Shown here: positions 6,225-13,524 of the stretch, piece by piece
How positions within the stretch are numbered: the stretch's first letter is position 1
Layout: each line of letters starts with the position of its first letter
NCBI GenBank assembly: GCA_038895395.1
Contig: JAWANJ010000023.1
Span: 1 to 13,857, forward strand
Length of the DNA: 13,857 nt
Reading direction: 5' to 3'
Source of the DNA: DTGL01 sp038895395
Lineage (GTDB): Archaea > Iainarchaeota > Iainarchaeia > Iainarchaeales > DTGL01
The notes under the pieces: generated by a model
What the model was told of the DNA's origin: nothing
Database searches by the model: none
Seen by the model: the letters and a program-made list of their open reading frames with translations, nothing else
Program-made: the position numbers and the translations under genes

Positions 6225-7649
6225 CTAAACCCTTCTTATTACACCAAAACTTCTTAGAAGTATAAGAAACGGAATTATCTCCATTCTTCCTAATATCATA
6301 TGGAAACAAAGCAAGATTTTTAAAACCCAATTCATGTTAAACCACGCTTGTCCACTAATTATGTTTAGGCCGACGTTTCCTTGGGCAGAAGCAACTAAAA
6401 ATATCGACTCTTTGGCAGTATATCCTGCTAACATAAATAAAATACTTCCACCTAACAACAAAGCCACATAAAGTGCAATATATGCAAGGGCATTTAGTGC
6501 GTTTTCATCTGAAAGAACCTTGTTGCCAACCCTTAAAGGTATAACTGCTTGTTGTGGTAATAAAGCCCTGTATATCTCTCGCCTGACAACCTTAAAGGCT
6601 ATAAGAGTTCGCCAAAGTTTTATAGCACCCGCTGTAGAGCCATAACAAGCTCCAGAAATCATAAGTAAAATTATTACAAATATTGTAAAGCTTTGTAATT
6701 GTGTTATTGTTATGTCAGCAGTAGCTCCGGTGCCTGTCAGTGCAGAAACCGCATAAAAAAATTGAGCATAAAAAATTCCAGGGGTAAGAGATGAGAAAAA
6801 TATCAGAACAGTAAAGGAAAAAAGAATGGCAAACATTAACTTGATTTCTGGATTGGAAAAGAAACCACAAAAGTTTCCCTTAAGTAACTCGCGATGCGAC
6901 ACAAAGCTTATCCCCCCCGCTAACATTATGATTACTGCAGAAACCATCGCACGTAATCCAAATGATCCAAGACCTTCACTCCTTGTTGAGAAACCACCAG
7001 TGGCAATTGTGGTAAAAGCATGCACGGTGGCGTCAAAAAGAGCCATGCCTGAGAGGAGAAATAATATTATGCCAAGTAGAGTATAGAAGGTGTATATGCC
7101 TACTATGAGCCTTGCGATCTTAGAAAAATTTATGTAGAAATCCTCAGAACGACCTTCAGCCCTAAAAAGCTCTTGCGCTGTTTTTGGTCTTTCATAAAAC
7201 ATTAATGCCAATATGACTATACCAAATCCACCAAGCCACTGTATGAAGCCACGCCAAAAATTAAGCGAATATGGTAATACCTCGGGTTTTTCAATCATTG
7301 TTAGGCCAGTAGTGCTCCAACCAGATATGCTTTCAAAATAAGCATCCACAGGATCCATTCCCCATATAACAAAAGGGATCATACTTACTGCACCAACCAC
7401 AAACCACCCCAATGCAATCGCTACAATTGCGTGTTTAATTTTTGTTTCTTTTTTTCCTAACAAAAAATAAGAAATCGAAAAAGATACTGTTAGTATAAGT
7501 GCCATGTACAAAAATACCTCTGCATAAAAGATCTCACCATAGTAAATTGCTATGATGGCTGGTATAATTAGCACTACGCCTAAAAACCTTAGGAAATTAG
7601 AAAGTATCTTTAGCACAATAAAAGCATCAACTAAGCCTATCTCTGGCAC
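6225..7649 (-). CDS. trkH: TrkH-family K+ transporter, membrane subunit
   Basis: Integral membrane potassium uptake protein of the TrkH/TrkG/KtrB superfamily, about 474 residues, close to the usual length. The four pore-loop selectivity-filter segments are visible in order: ISGWSTTGLT (about 108-117), TTIATGGFST (213-222), SALTGTGAT (302-310) and ASAQGNVGLN (420-429), separated by paired hydrophobic helices. GACYGSTAGAIK (334-345) is the typical intramembrane-loop segment near the third pore repeat, and GRMEIIP (454-460) is the conserved C-terminal arginine motif. Two in-frame GTG starts exist, 7658 and 7649. The 7649 start is chosen because GGGTGGT lies four bases ahead of it, while 7658 has no ribosome binding site; the difference is three residues. 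trkA follows at once, forming a channel plus gating-subunit operon. Upstream is a divergent promoter with an inverted repeat. Confidence 0.92.
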   Translation of the reverse strand: MPEIGLVDAFIVLKILSNFLRFLGVVLIIPAIIAIYYGEIFYAEVFLYMALILTVSFSISYFLLGKKETKIKHAIVAIALGWFVVGAVSMIPFVIWGMDPVDAYFESISGWSTTGLTMIEKPEVLPYSLNFWRGFIQWLGGFGIVILALMFYERPKTAQELFRAEGRSEDFYINFSKIARLIVGIYTFYTLLGIILFLLSGMALFDATVHAFTTIATGGFSTRSEGLGSFGLRAMVSAVIIMLAGGISFVSHRELLKGNFCGFFSNPEIKLMFAILFSFTVLIFFSSLTPGIFYAQFFYAVSALTGTGATADITITQLQSFTIFVIILLMISGACYGSTAGAIKLWRTLIAFKVVRREIYRALLPQQAVIPLRVGNKVLSDENALNALAYIALYVALLLGGSILFMLAGYTAKESIFLVASAQGNVGLNIISGQAWFNMNWVLKILLCFHMILGRMEIIPFLILLRSFGVIRRV

Positions 7650-7658
7650 CCCAACCAC

Positions 7659-7779
7659 CCTCTAATAATATCTAAATTTAATAGTTTACATGTTTTAAAT
7701 TTAGATGGGGGCCCAAAGATAAATAAAAAAAGATTTTAAAAATTCATTTTGCTTTTTTAAACTCTTTTAGTGGTTTTTT
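7659..7779. promoter_or_regulatory. Divergent promoter region, trkH / DHH phosphoesterase
   Basis: 121 bases, AT-rich except for a short TGGGGGCCC island (7706-7714). On the minus strand a TATA-like TTTAAA at about 7694-7699 lies 40-50 bases before the trkH start and would leave a short leader carrying its ribosome binding site. On the plus strand TTTTTTAA (7753-7760) lies about 23-27 bases before the ATG at 7780, as expected for a leaderless transcript. An upstream TTTTAAAA (7733-7740) is a second candidate. The region also holds the inverted repeat listed separately. Confidence 0.5.
7670..7706. repeat. 12-bp-arm inverted repeat in trkH/DHH intergenic region
   Basis: A perfect inverted repeat: left arm ATCTAAATTTAA (7670-7681), right arm TTAAATTTAGAT (7695-7706), 13-base spacer. 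It straddles the likely trkH TATA box and lies 12-48 bases upstream of the earlier trkH GTG. Its place suits an operator for a dimeric regulator of trkHA. As AT-rich sequence it could also form a weak hairpin or arise by chance. Confidence 0.6.
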
Positions 7780-8826
7780 ATGGACTTAAAGCATATAAAA
7801 AGGTTTAAAAACTTTTTAAAATCTTTTTCAGGTTTCAGTTTGTTTTATCATAGTGATACAGATGGTTTTTGCTCTGCGGTAATTTTTTCTAAAACAGTTG
7901 AAAAGCTTGGGGCAGAAACAATTGAAGCAGTTGCAATTGAAAGTCCAGACTCATTGAGCAAAAAAATTTGTGAGAAAAAACTTTCAAATGTGGTTATTCT
8001 TGATCTTTCGGTTGATTCTGAGCTAAATCTAATAAAAAAATTAGAAAAATCCTCATATGTTTTAATATTAGATCACCACAAGCTCTATAATGATGTTAAC
8101 TCAAAAAAAACAATCCTGGTTAAACCACAGTTTTTAAGCTCTATAGAACCAAGCAGCTATCCTGCTAGTAAGCTTTGCTTTGATCTTTGTTCTTGTGTTG
8201 TAAATATTGACTCATTTGCCTGGATTGCAGCTGTTGGTATAATTGGAGATTTCAGTTACAATCAGTGGAAGACTTTTGTTGACAAAGCAGCAAAAAGAGC
8301 CGAAGTTTCGGTTGATGAATTAAAAATTATATCTGAAATAATAAATGCAGTTCAAGTAGTTTCACCAGATGCTTTTCCTAAACTTTTCGAACTTTTTAAG
8401 ATTTCAGTACCCAAAGATGTGTTAAATAGTGAATTCGATGCCTTGAGAAAAAAAGCTATCAAAGAACTTGAGTTTTGGAAGAACAAATTTTATAAAAATG
8501 CAGAATACTATGAAGACATTGAACTTTACTACCTTAAAATAAGACCAAAATATAGGATAAAATCAATGCTGATCGACTCTCTTACAAAAGAGTTTCCAAA
8601 CAAGACTATTATAATCGCTGAAGACCTTGGTGATGACTTCATAAGAGTTTCAGCAAGAAGGCAAGACTTTAAAATTCAAATGAACTCATTATTAGAAAAC
8701 GCAATCAGTGGTATAAAAGGAGCAACCGCAGGTGGCCATGTGCCAGCTGCAGCAGCTAAGATACCTCGTGCAAAATTTGGTGAATTTAAAAAAAATATAT
8801 TAAAAATTCTCAGAAATAAACAGTAG
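7780..8826 (+). CDS. DHH-DHHA1 family phosphoesterase
   Basis: 348-residue soluble phosphoesterase of the DHH superfamily (RecJ, NrnA, GdpP/DhhP relatives). Metal-binding motifs: HSDTDG (24-29), D75 in VILDLSVD, DHH (98-100), and GD (156-157) in GIIGDFS; the C-terminal DHHA1 substrate-binding motif GATAGGHVPAAAA spans 314-326. There is no OB fold, membrane segment or extra nuclease domain. Family members hydrolyse single-stranded DNA, short RNA, 3'-phosphoadenosine 5'-phosphate or cyclic dinucleotides; which applies here cannot be read from sequence. Archaeal RecJ-like proteins (GAN type) are one option, a c-di-AMP or nanoRNA phosphodiesterase another. ATG 7780 has no Shine-Dalgarno but has a T-rich TATA-like box about 25 bases ahead, implying a leaderless mRNA. 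It is divergent from trkH; dcd follows 41 bases downstream on the same strand. Confidence 0.88.
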   Translation: MDLKHIKRFKNFLKSFSGFSLFYHSDTDGFCSAVIFSKTVEKLGAETIEAVAIESPDSLSKKICEKKLSNVVILDLSVDSELNLIKKLEKSSYVLILDHHKLYNDVNSKKTILVKPQFLSSIEPSSYPASKLCFDLCSCVVNIDSFAWIAAVGIIGDFSYNQWKTFVDKAAKRAEVSVDELKIISEIINAVQVVSPDAFPKLFELFKISVPKDVLNSEFDALRKKAIKELEFWKNKFYKNAEYYEDIELYYLKIRPKYRIKSMLIDSLTKEFPNKTIIIAEDLGDDFIRVSARRQDFKIQMNSLLENAISGIKGATAGGHVPAAAAKIPRAKFGEFKKNILKILRNKQ

Positions 8827-8867
8827 TCATTTAATATTTTTTATTCCAACATAATAAAGTGATTGTT

Positions 8868-9434
8868 ATGGCTGTTTTAAGCGACGGAGACATAAAAAAA
8901 GCTTTGCGTGAAAAACACATAGTGATAAAAGGCCTTTCAAAAGATAATATAGGGCCTGCAAGTGTAGACCTTACTTTGGGTAATGTTTTTCGAGTTTTTC
9001 GCCATAGTGAAGTAACTCACATAGATACAAATAAAGGCATAACTGAAGAGATGACGGAGCTAATAAAAGTACCTAAAGGAAAACCATTTGTAATTCATCC
9101 AAATGAATTTGCACTGGCTGTTACAAAAGAATACGTTAAATTGCCTTCAGATATAATGGCTAGACTCGATGGAAGATCATCTCTTGGGCGATTGGGTATA
9201 ATAGTGCACTCTACTGCTGGTAGCATAGACCCTGGATTTGAAGGCACAATCACGCTTGAAATGACAAACATAGCAAGGGTCCCTGTACAGCTTTGGCCAG
9301 GTATGAAGATATGCAGACTAACCTTTGAAACATTAACAAGCAGCTGTGAGGTGCCTTACAACAAGAGAAAAAGTTCAAAATATAACAAAAGCATAGGGCC
9401 TGCTGTAAGCCGCATACACCTTGATAAACTTTAA
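8868..9434 (+). CDS. dcd: dCTP deaminase, probably dUMP-forming (bifunctional)
   Basis: 188-residue trimeric nucleotide-metabolism enzyme converting dCTP toward dUMP for thymidylate synthesis. Motifs: N-terminal MAVLSDGDIKKAL, PASVDLTLG (30-38), DGRSSLGRLG (101-110), HSTAGSIDPGFEG (114-126), catalytic E131 in ITLEMTN, and WPGMKI (143-148), ending in KSSKYNKSIGP. The HSTAG segment (rather than the HVTAH of E. coli Dcd) and the whole C-terminal half resemble the bifunctional dCTP deaminase-dUTPase type known from Methanocaldococcus and Mycobacterium, so dUMP may be formed directly; this is inferred. ATG 8868 gives the canonical N-terminus; a GTG nine bases upstream (8859) is possible. TTTAATATTTTTTA (8830-8843) is a candidate TATA box, so the gene may have its own promoter besides read-through from the DHH gene. 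It is convergent with the basic-protein gene at 9456. Confidence 0.93.
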   Translation: MAVLSDGDIKKALREKHIVIKGLSKDNIGPASVDLTLGNVFRVFRHSEVTHIDTNKGITEEMTELIKVPKGKPFVIHPNEFALAVTKEYVKLPSDIMARLDGRSSLGRLGIIVHSTAGSIDPGFEGTITLEMTNIARVPVQLWPGMKICRLTFETLTSSCEVPYNKRKSSKYNKSIGPAVSRIHLDKL

Positions 9435-9443
9435 CCTAAAAAG

Positions 9444-9456
9444 TTGTTTGTTTTTT
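9444..9456 (+). terminator. T-rich tract after dcd, possible archaeal terminator
   Basis: TTGTTTGTTTTTT begins ten bases after the dcd stop and runs to the end of the convergent gene. Archaeal transcription often stops at such T-runs without a hairpin. On the other strand a five-T run at 9442-9438 could serve the convergent gene. Confidence 0.35.
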
Positions 9457-9971
9457 CAAGCCTTTGAAAAAAACCTTAACATCCTTTCGCATACATTTGC
9501 TATGCCAATTAAAATGTTGGCTCTCCTTTCATGCAAAGTAGCATCCCTTGGAATTTTGGCTGAAGCATACAGTTCTTTCTCTTTTATGTGCTGCACTTTG
9601 GCAAAATCCCTCAAATTTCTCAAGAATTGAGCTCTTTCTTTTGGTGGAACTTCTTCTAATGCTGTTCTTACAAACAACCTTATTCTTCTCAAATCGTTTC
9701 TAACCAAAGAAGTGTCATAGAAGTATTCACCAGGCCTTTTTGGTTTAGCAATTTCTCTTTCAATAGGCCACTTTATGCCTTGAGCAAGTATAAGATTTGC
9801 AACACCTTCGACAGGATTTTTCATATTTTGCAGATTTATTTTTGGTCTAGCAGCAACTTTCTTCGCATGTCTTTCAATGTCTCTTGTTACACCTGTTTTG
9901 TTAAGCCATTCCCTTATCTTTTTTGGGTCAAAACGATTTGGTCTTGGATTGTTGAGCCTTCTTTTTGGCAT
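9456..9971 (-). CDS. Basic protein of unknown function
   Basis: 171 residues that I do not recognise. It is strongly basic, about 40 Lys/Arg against 19 Asp/Glu, with no membrane segment, one cysteine and no visible catalytic or zinc motif. The first ~15 residues (MPKRRLNNPRPNRFDPKK) look flexible; the rest is mostly predicted helical, including DLRRIRLFVRTALEEVPPKE and HERRANILIGIANVCERMLR. Such composition suggests nucleic-acid or ribosome binding, which is inference only. It does not match a ribosomal protein I know. ATG 9971 has a GAAGTGA ribosome-binding motif (9976-9982) four bases ahead, which with the full-length open frame supports a real gene. It is divergent from the GNAT gene across 68 bases and convergent with dcd. 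Confidence 0.72.
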   Translation of the reverse strand: MPKRRLNNPRPNRFDPKKIREWLNKTGVTRDIERHAKKVAARPKINLQNMKNPVEGVANLILAQGIKWPIEREIAKPKRPGEYFYDTSLVRNDLRRIRLFVRTALEEVPPKERAQFLRNLRDFAKVQHIKEKELYASAKIPRDATLHERRANILIGIANVCERMLRFFSKA

Positions 9972-10008
9972 AACTTCACTTCTTTTTAAGATGTTATCCC
10001 CAGAACAG

Positions 10009-10020
10009 TTAAAATATTTT
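10009..10020 (+). promoter_or_regulatory. TATA-like box for the GNAT gene
   Basis: TTAAAATATTTT is centred about 25 bases before the ATG at 10040. That is the spacing at which an archaeal TATA box would place the transcript start at the start codon, so the mRNA is probably leaderless. No Shine-Dalgarno lies between. Confidence 0.55.
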
Positions 10021-10039
10021 TTGTCTGGATATCTAATCT

Positions 10040-10591
10040 ATGAAAAAATTGCTTTTTCTAGAGGGTGAAAGAGTCCTAATAAGACCTCCAAAAATAAGTG
10101 ATGTTCCAAACATTCAAAAAAATGCAAAAAGCCTCAAAGATCCGCAAAGCAGAGTTTTAACCCAAAGAGCTGAAAGCTTTGTCAGAAGAGCAAGATATGA
10201 GCTAAAAAAACATAGAAGATTCACTTTTGTTATAGACTTAAAGGGTTCTGAAAAAGCAATTGGAGTAGTAGAGCTTTACAAAGTTGACTACAAAAACAAG
10301 AATGCTGCATTGGGCTATTGGCTTGGCAAAAAATATAGGGGCAAAGGAATAATGAGCGAAGCTGTTTTATCAATTCTTAAATTTGGTTTCAAAAGGTTAA
10401 AGCTTCACAGAATATACGCAAAAGTTTTAGAAGACAATGCTGCATCAAGAAGAGTACTTGAAAAATGTGGTTTCACTTACGAAGGCACGGCAAGAGAAGC
10501 AAGACTTGTTGGTAAGATATTTAAAAATGAACAGCTGTTTGCAATACTCAAAGAAGATTTCGAAAGACAAAACAAACTTAGTAGAACTTGA
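10040..10591 (+). CDS. GNAT N-acetyltransferase, RimJ/RimL type
   Basis: 183-residue acetyl-CoA-dependent acetyltransferase. Layout follows the RimJ/RimL (Acetyltransf_3) pattern: an N-terminal EGERVLIRPPKISDV (8-22), the acetyl-CoA pyrophosphate loop YWLGKKYRGKGIMSEA (93-108, R/GxGxG type), and the C-terminal NAASRRVLEKCGFTYEGTARE (133-153) typical of the family. Members acetylate protein N-termini (ribosomal proteins), polyamines or small metabolites; the substrate here is unknown. A lysine/arginine-rich segment (about 49-60) is slightly unusual. The transcript is probably leaderless. The last 14 bases overlap the end of the convergent porB gene. Confidence 0.9.
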   Translation: MKKLLFLEGERVLIRPPKISDVPNIQKNAKSLKDPQSRVLTQRAESFVRRARYELKKHRRFTFVIDLKGSEKAIGVVELYKVDYKNKNAALGYWLGKKYRGKGIMSEAVLSILKFGFKRLKLHRIYAKVLEDNAASRRVLEKCGFTYEGTAREARLVGKIFKNEQLFAILKEDFERQNKLSRT

Positions 10592-11474
10592 ACTTCATCT
10601 CTTCGATTTGTATTAGTCGCTTCCATTCATTGTCAACAACATTTTGAATATCCTTTATTTGTTCACTGGTTAAATGTTTAAACCTTGCTTGCATCTTTAA
10701 ATATTGCTCTAGTGGTTTTTCTTCTTTGGGTTTATGGGTTATCCTTAACAAACCATGTTCAATCTCGTATAATGGATAATATCTGGTTTCGACAGCCAAT
10801 CTTGCTATCTCAACAGTTTTTGCAGGATCGTAACCCCATCCAGGAACACAAGGGCAGTATACTTGCAGGTAGCAAGGGCCTTCTATGGAAAGGCCTTTCT
10901 TAACCTTCGCATACAAATCGTTTAGATCATGAATGCTTGCTGTTGCAACATATGGTGCCCCATGGGCAGCAATTATGAAAGGCAAAGGTTTTTTGAATTC
11001 CGTCTTTCCCGGAACTACTTTGCCAGCAGGGCTTGTTGTGGTGTGTGCATATTTTGGTGTAGCCCCACTTCTTTGTATGCCAGTGTTCATGTAAGCATCG
11101 TTATCATTGCAAACATACAGAAAATTATGCCTTCTCTCAATTGCACCACTTAATGCTCCAAAACCAATGTCAAAAGTAGCTCCATCTCCTCCAAAAACTA
11201 TTATGTTATACTTCTTGCCAAGCACTTTAAGCGCCCTTTCTATGCCTGAAGCCACAGCTGCATTGTTTTCGAATGCGCTGTGAATGTAAGGTAACATCCA
11301 CGCCGTTTCTGGATACGGTGTGCTAACAACTTCCATGCATCCAGTTGATTGAACAATTATCGTGTTCTTTCCAGCTGCTTTGGTGATATGTCTTATAGCA
11401 ATAGCTGAACCACAGCCAGCACATGCTCTATGCCCAGAAGCAAAATATTCTTCTTCAGGACAACCTCTAATCAT
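10578..11474 (-). CDS. porB: Pyruvate:ferredoxin oxidoreductase, beta subunit
   Basis: 298-residue thiamine-pyrophosphate-binding subunit. Seen: the cluster cysteines C18 and C21 in RACAGCGSA, C46 in TGCMEV and C207/C209 in YCPCVPGW, which would bind the 4Fe-4S cluster near TPP; the TPP/Mg2+ motif GDGATFDIGFG (96-106) through NDND (123-126); and GIQRSGATPKYAHTTTSPAG (132-151), characteristic of pyruvate-type rather than 2-oxoglutarate-type enzymes. Length is usual. The start ATG overlaps the porA stop as ATGA, and GGGGGCTGG upstream may assist initiation. It is the last gene of porGDAB; its 3' end overlaps the convergent GNAT gene by 14 bases. The cytosolic complex oxidises pyruvate and CoA to acetyl-CoA and CO2, reducing ferredoxin, and can run in reverse. 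Confidence 0.95.
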   Translation of the reverse strand: MIRGCPEEEYFASGHRACAGCGSAIAIRHITKAAGKNTIIVQSTGCMEVVSTPYPETAWMLPYIHSAFENNAAVASGIERALKVLGKKYNIIVFGGDGATFDIGFGALSGAIERRHNFLYVCNDNDAYMNTGIQRSGATPKYAHTTTSPAGKVVPGKTEFKKPLPFIIAAHGAPYVATASIHDLNDLYAKVKKGLSIEGPCYLQVYCPCVPGWGYDPAKTVEIARLAVETRYYPLYEIEHGLLRITHKPKEEKPLEQYLKMQARFKHLTSEQIKDIQNVVDNEWKRLIQIEEMKFKFY

Positions 11475-12613
11475 AGAAGCCAGCCCCCATATTTACCTTT
11501 CTTCATATCCATGAAAACTTTTTCAATGTGCTTTGCAGTGATGTCTCTACCACCTAAACCAGCAATATAACTTGCAATCTTAAGATCAGAACCATACAAG
11601 GCAGATCTTAGGTCAGTGAACAAAGGTCCTTCATAGCCAAGCGAAATATGCCTATCTATAACAGCAACCACCTTCAAATTTTCTAAAGTTTTTCTCAATA
11701 GGTTTGCAGGAAATGGTCTTAAAGATTTAATTTTTACAAGACCTACCTTCTCCTTTTTACTGCGCAGTTTGTCTACAACTGTTCTTGCAGTACTAATAAG
11801 TGTGCCCATTCCAACAACTGCATACTTTGCGTCTTCCATTCTGTAGGTTTCTATTAGCCCATTTCCATATCTTCGTCCAAATTTTTTTCCAAATTCTTTG
11901 TTTGTTTTTTCTATGACCTTGATTGCATTTACCATTGCTTCTTGCTGCATCTTTTTGAATTCCATATATGAATTTGGGAACGCTATTGGACCCATAGTTG
12001 CAGGCCTTTCTGGATCAAGAACAACATGGGGTTCGTATGGTGGCAAAAATTCGTCAACATCTTTTTGCTCTGGGATAAAAGCACGTTCGTATACATGGCT
12101 TAAAGTAAAACCATCTATGCAAAGCATGCCTGGAAGCAAAACATCTTTGTTTTCACAAATCTTATACAATTGAATTAACGTGTCTACTGCTTCCTGTGTA
12201 GATTCTACGTAAAGTTGTATCCAACCAAGATCCCTTACTGAAACAGCATCACTGTGATCCCCCCATATGTTTATTGGAGCGCTTAAAGCTCTATTTGCTA
12301 CAGTCATAACACAAGGTAATCTGTTCCCTGATACTATTGGCAAAACTTCAAACATTAAAGCTAAACCCTGTGAAGCTGTTGCACTAAAAGTTCTTAGGCC
12401 TGCAGCCTGAGCTCCCATTAGTGCAGAACATGCACTATGCTCAGACTCAGCGTGTATCATCTCTGCGTCAAACTCACCATTGTTTATTAATTCAGCAATA
12501 TTCTCTACTATGTGTGTTTGCGGTGTTATTGGATACATTGGAATTACCCTTGGTCTACAAAGTTTTGCAGTGAGAGCTATTGCCTTGCTAGCTTCAACAA
12601 CCATCTCCACCAT
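11471..12613 (-). CDS. porA: Pyruvate:ferredoxin oxidoreductase, alpha subunit
   Basis: 380-residue subunit forming the TPP active site with PorB. Domain I carries YPITPQTH (27-34; T30 contacts substrate/TPP) and AESEHSA (55-61); TASQGLALM (79-87) and NRALSAPINIWGDHSD (107-122; R108 is the likely substrate-binding arginine) follow. The C-terminal transketolase-like domain is seen at KYAVVGMGTL and KIKSLRPFP. Length fits the archaeal PorA type rather than fused bacterial PFOR. ATG 12613 has AGGGGTG (12621-12627) seven bases ahead; an ATG three codons further in is a less likely start. It begins 24 bases after porD and overlaps porB by four bases. Confidence 0.95.
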   Translation of the reverse strand: MVEMVVEASKAIALTAKLCRPRVIPMYPITPQTHIVENIAELINNGEFDAEMIHAESEHSACSALMGAQAAGLRTFSATASQGLALMFEVLPIVSGNRLPCVMTVANRALSAPINIWGDHSDAVSVRDLGWIQLYVESTQEAVDTLIQLYKICENKDVLLPGMLCIDGFTLSHVYERAFIPEQKDVDEFLPPYEPHVVLDPERPATMGPIAFPNSYMEFKKMQQEAMVNAIKVIEKTNKEFGKKFGRRYGNGLIETYRMEDAKYAVVGMGTLISTARTVVDKLRSKKEKVGLVKIKSLRPFPANLLRKTLENLKVVAVIDRHISLGYEGPLFTDLRSALYGSDLKIASYIAGLGGRDITAKHIEKVFMDMKKGKYGGWLL

Positions 12614-12637
12614 TGAAGAACACCCCTAATAGGTTCA

Positions 12638-12931
12638 CTACTTGCTTTCTGGCTCCATCATTATCGCTTTAAGCGGGCATTCGTTTGCACATATGCCACA
12701 GCCTTTACAATATTCGTAATCTATACTAAATGTGCCGTCAGAATTTTTCTTTATCGAATTATCTGGGCAGAAGGCCCAGCAAGTACCGCATTTTACACAT
12801 TTGTTTTTATCAATGATGGGTCTAAAAGATCTCCAGCCACCTGTCTTATTTTTGATTGTTGATCCAGGCTCCCTTATTACTGCTCCAATAGTAAATTTTA
12901 AACCATCTTTTCCACAAGTGCTTTTTAGCAT
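12638..12931 (-). CDS. porD: Pyruvate:ferredoxin oxidoreductase, delta subunit (ferredoxin-like)
   Basis: 97-residue electron-transfer subunit with two 4Fe-4S motifs: C45-x2-C48-x2-C51-x3-C55-P and C75-x2-C78-x2-C81-x3-C85-P. The N-terminal extension GAVIREPGSTIKNKTGGWRS (16-35) is typical of PorD and separates it from free ferredoxins. It passes electrons from the catalytic subunits to ferredoxin. ATG 12931 follows the porG stop with no gap (TAA then ATG), with AAGGGTG (12937-12943) five bases before the start inside the end of porG, so the pair is translationally coupled. All eight cluster cysteines are present. Confidence 0.95.
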   Translation of the reverse strand: MLKSTCGKDGLKFTIGAVIREPGSTIKNKTGGWRSFRPIIDKNKCVKCGTCWAFCPDNSIKKNSDGTFSIDYEYCKGCGICANECPLKAIMMEPESK

Positions 12932-13486
12932 TTAGACACCCTTAACCTTTCTATAAAGAGCTTCTGCTGCTTTTTTATTAAGCTCTCCAATATCTCTTTT
13001 GTGAGAAAATTCCTGGTCTATAGCTTTGAAGACACTTTCTAATTTAACCTCACCTGTGATTGCGGCAAAGGCACCAAGCGCAATTATGTTTACGAATGGT
13101 TTGCCTATTATTTCCATTGCTGTTTTTGTCATGTCAACAGTTACAACTTTTCCCTTAACTTTGTTCTTGAATTCTTCTGGGCTTTTGTTCGTGTTTATTA
13201 TTATAACTCCGTTCTTTTTTAGCCCTTTGTCTACATCCACACAATCAACCAATGTTGGTTCTAAAACAACAACAAAATCAGGCTCATAAACATGATTCCT
13301 TATATGGATTGGCTTGTCAGATATTCTAGTGAATGCCTCAACAGGCGCACCTCGTCTTTCAACTCCAAAACTTGGAAAAGCTTGACAATATTTGCCATCA
13401 TAAAAAGCAGCAACTGCAAGCACTTGGCTGCTTGTTACTGCTCCTTGACCACCACGACCGTGAAAACGTACTTCTTTTATATTCAT
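12932..13486 (-). CDS. porG: Pyruvate:ferredoxin oxidoreductase, gamma subunit
   Basis: 184-residue subunit, the first gene of the por operon. Family motifs: FHGRGGQGAVTSSQVLA (8-24), PSFGVERRGAPVEAFTRI (38-55), and NIIALGAFA (133-141). In multi-subunit 2-oxoacid:ferredoxin oxidoreductases this domain binds the CoA-facing side of the active site. The gene order gamma-delta-alpha-beta is the usual archaeal arrangement. ATG 13486 is preceded by a TATA-like box about 29 bases upstream, pointing to a leaderless or nearly leaderless operon mRNA; only a weak AGG lies just before the start. The 38-base gap to the upstream VIT-like gene holds this promoter. Confidence 0.95.
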   Translation of the reverse strand: MNIKEVRFHGRGGQGAVTSSQVLAVAAFYDGKYCQAFPSFGVERRGAPVEAFTRISDKPIHIRNHVYEPDFVVVLEPTLVDCVDVDKGLKKNGVIIINTNKSPEEFKNKVKGKVVTVDMTKTAMEIIGKPFVNIIALGAFAAITGEVKLESVFKAIDQEFSHKRDIGELNKKAAEALYRKVKGV

Positions 13487-13510
13487 AAACCTAAAAACAA
13501 CAGTAATGAA

Positions 13511-13520
13511 TTTAAATATT
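13511..13520 (-). promoter_or_regulatory. TATA-like box for the porGDAB operon
   Basis: On the minus strand AATATTTAAA, centred about 29 bases before the porG ATG at 13486. It lies just past the stop codon of the upstream gene, so the por operon probably has its own promoter in a 38-base gap. Confidence 0.55.
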
Positions 13521-13524
13521 TGGT

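Noticed and set aside
9421..9630. Small plus-strand open frame after dcd
   Set aside because: It overlaps the end of the basic-protein gene in antisense, has no ribosome binding site and begins within the dcd end.
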